DNA from: Saccharopolyspora dendranthemae
Lineage (GTDB): Bacteria; Actinomycetota; Actinomycetes; Mycobacteriales; Pseudonocardiaceae
Assembly (NCBI RefSeq): GCF_007829955.1
Contig: NZ_VIWX01000001.1
Location: 248,001 to 312,000, forward strand
DNA: 64,000 nt
Direction of reading: 5' to 3'
Shown here: positions 61,073-64,000 of the stretch, piece after piece
Layout: the number at the start of each line of letters is the position of its first letter
Position numbering within the stretch: position 1 is the stretch's first letter
The notes under the pieces: model-generated
What the model was told of the DNA's origin: nothing
The model's input: the letters and a program-made list of their open reading frames with translations, nothing else
Database searches by the model: none
Made by a program: the position numbers and the translations under genes

Positions 61073-62782
61073 ATGCGCCAGAACGACCAGCGGGAACCCG
61101 AAAGTACCGAGCGCAGGACCACACCACCCGTCACCGCGGCACATCAGGCCATGGCGGCTCGGGCCGGGACGCTGTTGGGACCTGGGGCACTCCTGGATTT
61201 GCAACGCACCGTGGGCAACACCGTCGCGGCCGGGATGATCGCCCGCCGGCGCGATGACGCAGTGCAGGAGTACAGCGTGCAGCGCTCCGAAGTTGAGCAG
61301 GAACTGCGCAGACCTGGGCATCCGCTCGACCACGCCGTGCGATCTGAAATGGAAACCCGACTGGGCGCCGACTTCTCCGAAGTCCGGGTGCACACCGGCC
61401 CCTCGGCACACACCGCAGCCGAATCCGTGCGAGCCCGAGCTCTTACCACCGGGTCACACATCGTCTTCCAGAACGGGCACTACAACACCACGGCGGCCGG
61501 AAAGCACACCCTCGCCCACGAACTCACCCACGTGCTGCAGCAACGCTCTGGGCCAGTACCCGGTGCCGACCGCGGCGACGGCGTCACGGTCTCCGACCCA
61601 TCCGACGCCTGCGAACGCGCCGCCGAAGCCAGTGCCGACAGGGTCATGCGCACCTCAGCACCGGTACAACGCACCCACGCCGAGTCGGTCGGCACCTCGG
61701 CAAGGACGGCACCCAACACCGTCCAACGATCAGCATGGGTGGACGGAACAAGGGTCGACCCCGCAGACAGCGGGTTGTCATCCGAAATGAAAGAACTCGC
61801 AGGCGACCAGGACATCCGCGCTTACAAGTCCGACGATGAATTCCGAGAACACGCTGATAAGAAGACCGACTACCTGGGTAACCTGACAGACGGAGATTTT
61901 GAAGGAACCTGGGTCCGATTCCACCCTGATCGCGTCAACGTGCTGGGAGAGAAGCACGGATTCATCACGCTGCCCGACGTGCTCCGAGCGGTCCGATCGA
62001 GCAGCTTCATCTATGAGGCTTTCACTACCGACGACTTGACCAAGCAGCCCAACACCAAAAACGCCTACCTCGCCGAACTGGGTCCGGTGCTCGAGAACTT
62101 TCATGGGATAGACCTCAACTCCACCTCTGATTACTGGCAACACGGCGCCGAGCCGCTGGACCCCAAGCTCGGGGAAGCCATGTCCTTGCTCATTCCCCGC
62201 CTGCGACAACCGGCCGAACTGGAAAAACTCACGAGCGAGGGAGAAGATTCGCATTTCGGCCATGTTGCGCAACGGTTCTTGAAGATCACATGGCAACGGA
62301 GCAGGGACTCGCAATCCCGCGGAAAGCCGGGCACCAAAACCGATCTGAGTCGCAGTTACACGAGAGCCAAGAAGCAGAAGGGATTCGACGAATTCGTCAC
62401 CAAACTTCCCGTCGGCGGCCACATTGGCGATGCGTTCAACGGCCTCGACAAGAAGGAGAGGCGAAAGTATGCCGAACTGCTGGCTGATTACCTCGAAGAT
62501 TTCGTGAAGGAAGTAGTGCAGTCGAAATCGATGACACCGGAGGAGGCAGCCCCTGAGCTGAAGAGAAGAAGGGACGAGCACCTCGGCTACACGGTGGAGC
62601 AGGCCGCGATGAACGGGGTCCGCTATGTCGGCATGGGCTGGGATCATTACAACGAATTGGAAAAACTGTTGGGCGACGATTCACGGTTCAACTTTGTCGA
62701 TATGGCGAAGAGCTCCGGGCTCGATGGTCTTTCACAGTTCATCAGCGAGACCAGTTTGCTCCGGAGCGAGGCGGGGGGCTGA
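61073..62782 (+). CDS. DUF4157 (eCIS core) domain protein with unknown C-terminal effector region
   Basis: 569 aa; GAGG before the ATG. Residues about 72-160 are DUF4157: LDHAVRSEMETRLGADFSEV, RVHTGPSAH, and HTLAHELTHVLQQ with H149-E150-x2-H153, a zinc-protease-like motif. The domain marks cargo or toxins linked with extracellular contractile injection systems. Residues 225-569 show no known domain and are charged (KRRRDEHLGY, TRAKKQKGFDEFVTKLP). Codons in that half are less GC-biased than in neighbouring genes (GAA, AAA, TCA frequent), a sign of transfer. No sheath, tube or baseplate gene is in the window. Confidence 0.85.
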   Translation: MRQNDQREPESTERRTTPPVTAAHQAMAARAGTLLGPGALLDLQRTVGNTVAAGMIARRRDDAVQEYSVQRSEVEQELRRPGHPLDHAVRSEMETRLGADFSEVRVHTGPSAHTAAESVRARALTTGSHIVFQNGHYNTTAAGKHTLAHELTHVLQQRSGPVPGADRGDGVTVSDPSDACERAAEASADRVMRTSAPVQRTHAESVGTSARTAPNTVQRSAWVDGTRVDPADSGLSSEMKELAGDQDIRAYKSDDEFREHADKKTDYLGNLTDGDFEGTWVRFHPDRVNVLGEKHGFITLPDVLRAVRSSSFIYEAFTTDDLTKQPNTKNAYLAELGPVLENFHGIDLNSTSDYWQHGAEPLDPKLGEAMSLLIPRLRQPAELEKLTSEGEDSHFGHVAQRFLKITWQRSRDSQSRGKPGTKTDLSRSYTRAKKQKGFDEFVTKLPVGGHIGDAFNGLDKKERRKYAELLADYLEDFVKEVVQSKSMTPEEAAPELKRRRDEHLGYTVEQAAMNGVRYVGMGWDHYNELEKLLGDDSRFNFVDMAKSSGLDGLSQFISETSLLRSEAGG

Positions 62783-62873
62783 CGGCGCCGATGTCCCGTT
62801 GAGGCGCGAGCAGACCCGGCCTGGGCAAGACCTCCAGCGGGGAGTCGGCTCGGCGGTCGCGTGCGGACGCGCG

Positions 62874-64000
62874 TCAGGTGCCGCGCGCGGGGCGGGTCAG
62901 GGGGAACGGCAACGTGTCCCGAATCGGCCGGCCGGTGAGCAACATCAGCAGGCGGTCCACTCCGAGCCCGAGTCCGCCGGTGGGCGGCATGGCGAATTCC
63001 AACGAGCGCAGGAAGTCCTCGTCCAGTTCCATCGCCTCCGGATCACCGCCGGCCGCCTGCAACGACTGCTCGGTCAGACGGCGGCGCTGCTCGATCGGAT
63101 CGACGAGTTCGGAGTAGGCGGTACCGATCTCCACGCCGAAGGCGACCAGGTCCCACCGTTCGGCCAGCCGCGGGTCGTGGCGGTGCGGGCGGGTCAGCGG
63201 AGAAACGTCGACGGGGAAATCGGTGTAGAAGGTCGGGCGCGTCGTGTGGCGCTCGACCAACCGCTCGTAGAGCTCGACCACGTACGCGCCCCGCGGCCAG
63301 TCCGCATCGCAGGGCACGTGCGTCCGCTCGCACAACGACCGCAGGTGCTCCGGCGGAGTTTCCGGAGTGATGTCCTCCCCCAAGGCCGACGACAACGCCT
63401 CGTGCACGGTGATCACCGGCCAGCTTCCGGACAGGTCGACCTCCTCGGCGTGATCCCCGGTGCCCTGCCGCCGAGCGACCGGCGCCCCGTGCACGGCCAC
63501 GGCCGCGGCCTGCACCAGCTGCTCGCACAGCTGCCGCATCACGCCGTAATCGGCGTGGGCCTGATACGCCTCCAGCATCGTGAACTCCGGGTTGTGCCGG
63601 GCCGAAACGCCCTCGTTGCGGAACGTGCGTCCGAGTTCGAAGACCCGCTCCACCCCGCCGACGCACAGCCGCTTCAGGTAGAGCTCGGGGGCGATGCGCA
63701 GGTACAGCGGCATGTCGTAGGCGTTGATGTGAGTCCGGAACGGCTGCGCCGAGGCACCGCCGTGCACGGGTTGGAGGATCGGAGTCTCGACTTCCAGGAA
63801 CCGGTGGCCGGTCAGCGTCGAGCGCAACGCCTGCAGGGCGGCTGAGCGGGCCCGCAACATCTCCCGGGAGTCGGTACCGACGATGAGGTCCACCGAGCGC
63901 GCTCGGGATCGGGCCTCCGGATCGGTGAGACCGGCGTGCTTGTCCGGCAGGGGACGCAGGCACTTGGAGGCCAAGGTCCACTCATCGGCCAACACCGTGG
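62874..64000 (-). CDS. Lysyl-tRNA synthetase, class II (LysS/LysX), 5' end outside window
   Basis: The frame is open to the right edge. It encodes the catalytic domain: [20 protein letters not shown], motif 2 region [20 protein letters not shown] and motif 3 [34 protein letters not shown] is characteristic of the LysX-type synthetase of actinobacteria, often fused to a lysyl-phosphatidylglycerol transferase. The OB-fold anticodon domain and any membrane part would lie beyond base 64000. Confidence 0.9.
   Translation of the reverse strand, partial: TVLADEWTLASKCLRPLPDKHAGLTDPEARSRARSVDLIVGTDSREMLRARSAALQALRSTLTGHRFLEVETPILQPVHGGASAQPFRTHINAYDMPLYLRIAPELYLKRLCVGGVERVFELGRTFRNEGVSARHNPEFTMLEAYQAHADYGVMRQLCEQLVQAAAVAVHGAPVARRQGTGDHAEEVDLSGSWPVITVHEALSSALGEDITPETPPEHLRSLCERTHVPCDADWPRGAYVVELYERLVERHTTRPTFYTDFPVDVSPLTRPHRHDPRLAERWDLVAFGVEIGTAYSELVDPIEQRRRLTEQSLQAAGGDPEAMELDEDFLRSLEFAMPPTGGLGLGVDRLLMLLTGRPIRDTLPFPLTRPARGT

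Noticed and set aside
1..64000. CRISPR array, rRNA or tRNA genes
   Set aside because: No regularly spaced short repeats, rRNA segments or full tRNA cloverleaf could be recognised anywhere in the window.

Overview
This window is high-GC actinobacterial DNA. Start codons are often GTG, genes of an operon overlap by 4 bp (ATGA/GTGA), several families carry mycobacterial (MSMEG_xxxx) names, and regulators are of SARP, PadR, XRE/MmyB-like and LitR types. The overall flavour is Pseudonocardiaceae, perhaps Saccharopolyspora; that taxonomic guess is inference. The left edge cuts an Fe-S photolyase gene and the right edge cuts a lysyl-tRNA synthetase gene.

Layout. (1) 1-5.76 kb: a light/B12-type regulon with an Fe-S photolyase, an SRPBCC-epimerase fusion, an FAD amine-oxidase/desaturase-like enzyme, TspO and a LitR/CarH-like MerR regulator. 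Three copies of a GTTGCA-N7-TGCA site lie upstream of these genes. (2) 5.77-8.5 kb: an IS256-family and an IS701-family element side by side. (3) 8.6-22.6 kb: a segment bounded by tRNA-Leu 3'-end-like repeats. It holds an AraC regulator with an NmrA-like reductase, an NTF2-like protein, a complete Nit1C-type cluster (12.07-20.44 kb; radical SAM, GNAT-AIR synthase fusion, two nitrilase paralogues, flavoprotein, Sll0783-like protein, glycosyltransferase) and an intact serine recombinase. (4) 22.6-41.5 kb: a second segment ending at another tRNA-Leu-like repeat. It starts with a small defence-like or mobile set (Beta_protein family, truncated DUF2075 protein, two tiny overlapping genes). It then carries a furan-acid type catabolic cluster: acyl-CoA ligase, three-subunit molybdenum hydroxylase, crotonase-fold hydrolase, aldehyde dehydrogenase, UbiD/UbiX and two transporters, with PadR and LysR regulators.

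(5) 41.5-46.8 kb: decayed DNA with recombinase, MFS, SnoaL and AbrB-like remnants around an XRE regulator, a small ABM-like protein and a CYP108-like P450. (6) 46.8-60.8 kb: a CPA2 antiporter, a GbsR regulator divergent from a GMC oxidoreductase, SDRs, a secreted GH16 enzyme next to an unusual membrane-spanning SARP regulator with a large ectodomain, an AAA+ ATPase with an unrecognised partner, an aldo/keto reductase and a class V aminotransferase. (7) 61.1-64 kb: an orphan DUF4157 (eCIS/toxin-type) protein and the lysyl-tRNA synthetase.

How it may work together (inference). The Nit1C operon would assimilate nitrile or cyanide nitrogen. The 25.5-41.0 kb cluster fits conversion of furan aldehydes and dicarboxylates to 2-furoate, furoyl-CoA and finally 2-oxoglutarate. 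Both catabolic blocks sit between repeated tRNA-Leu 3'-end sequences and recombinase tails, which suggests stepwise island accretion at one integration site.
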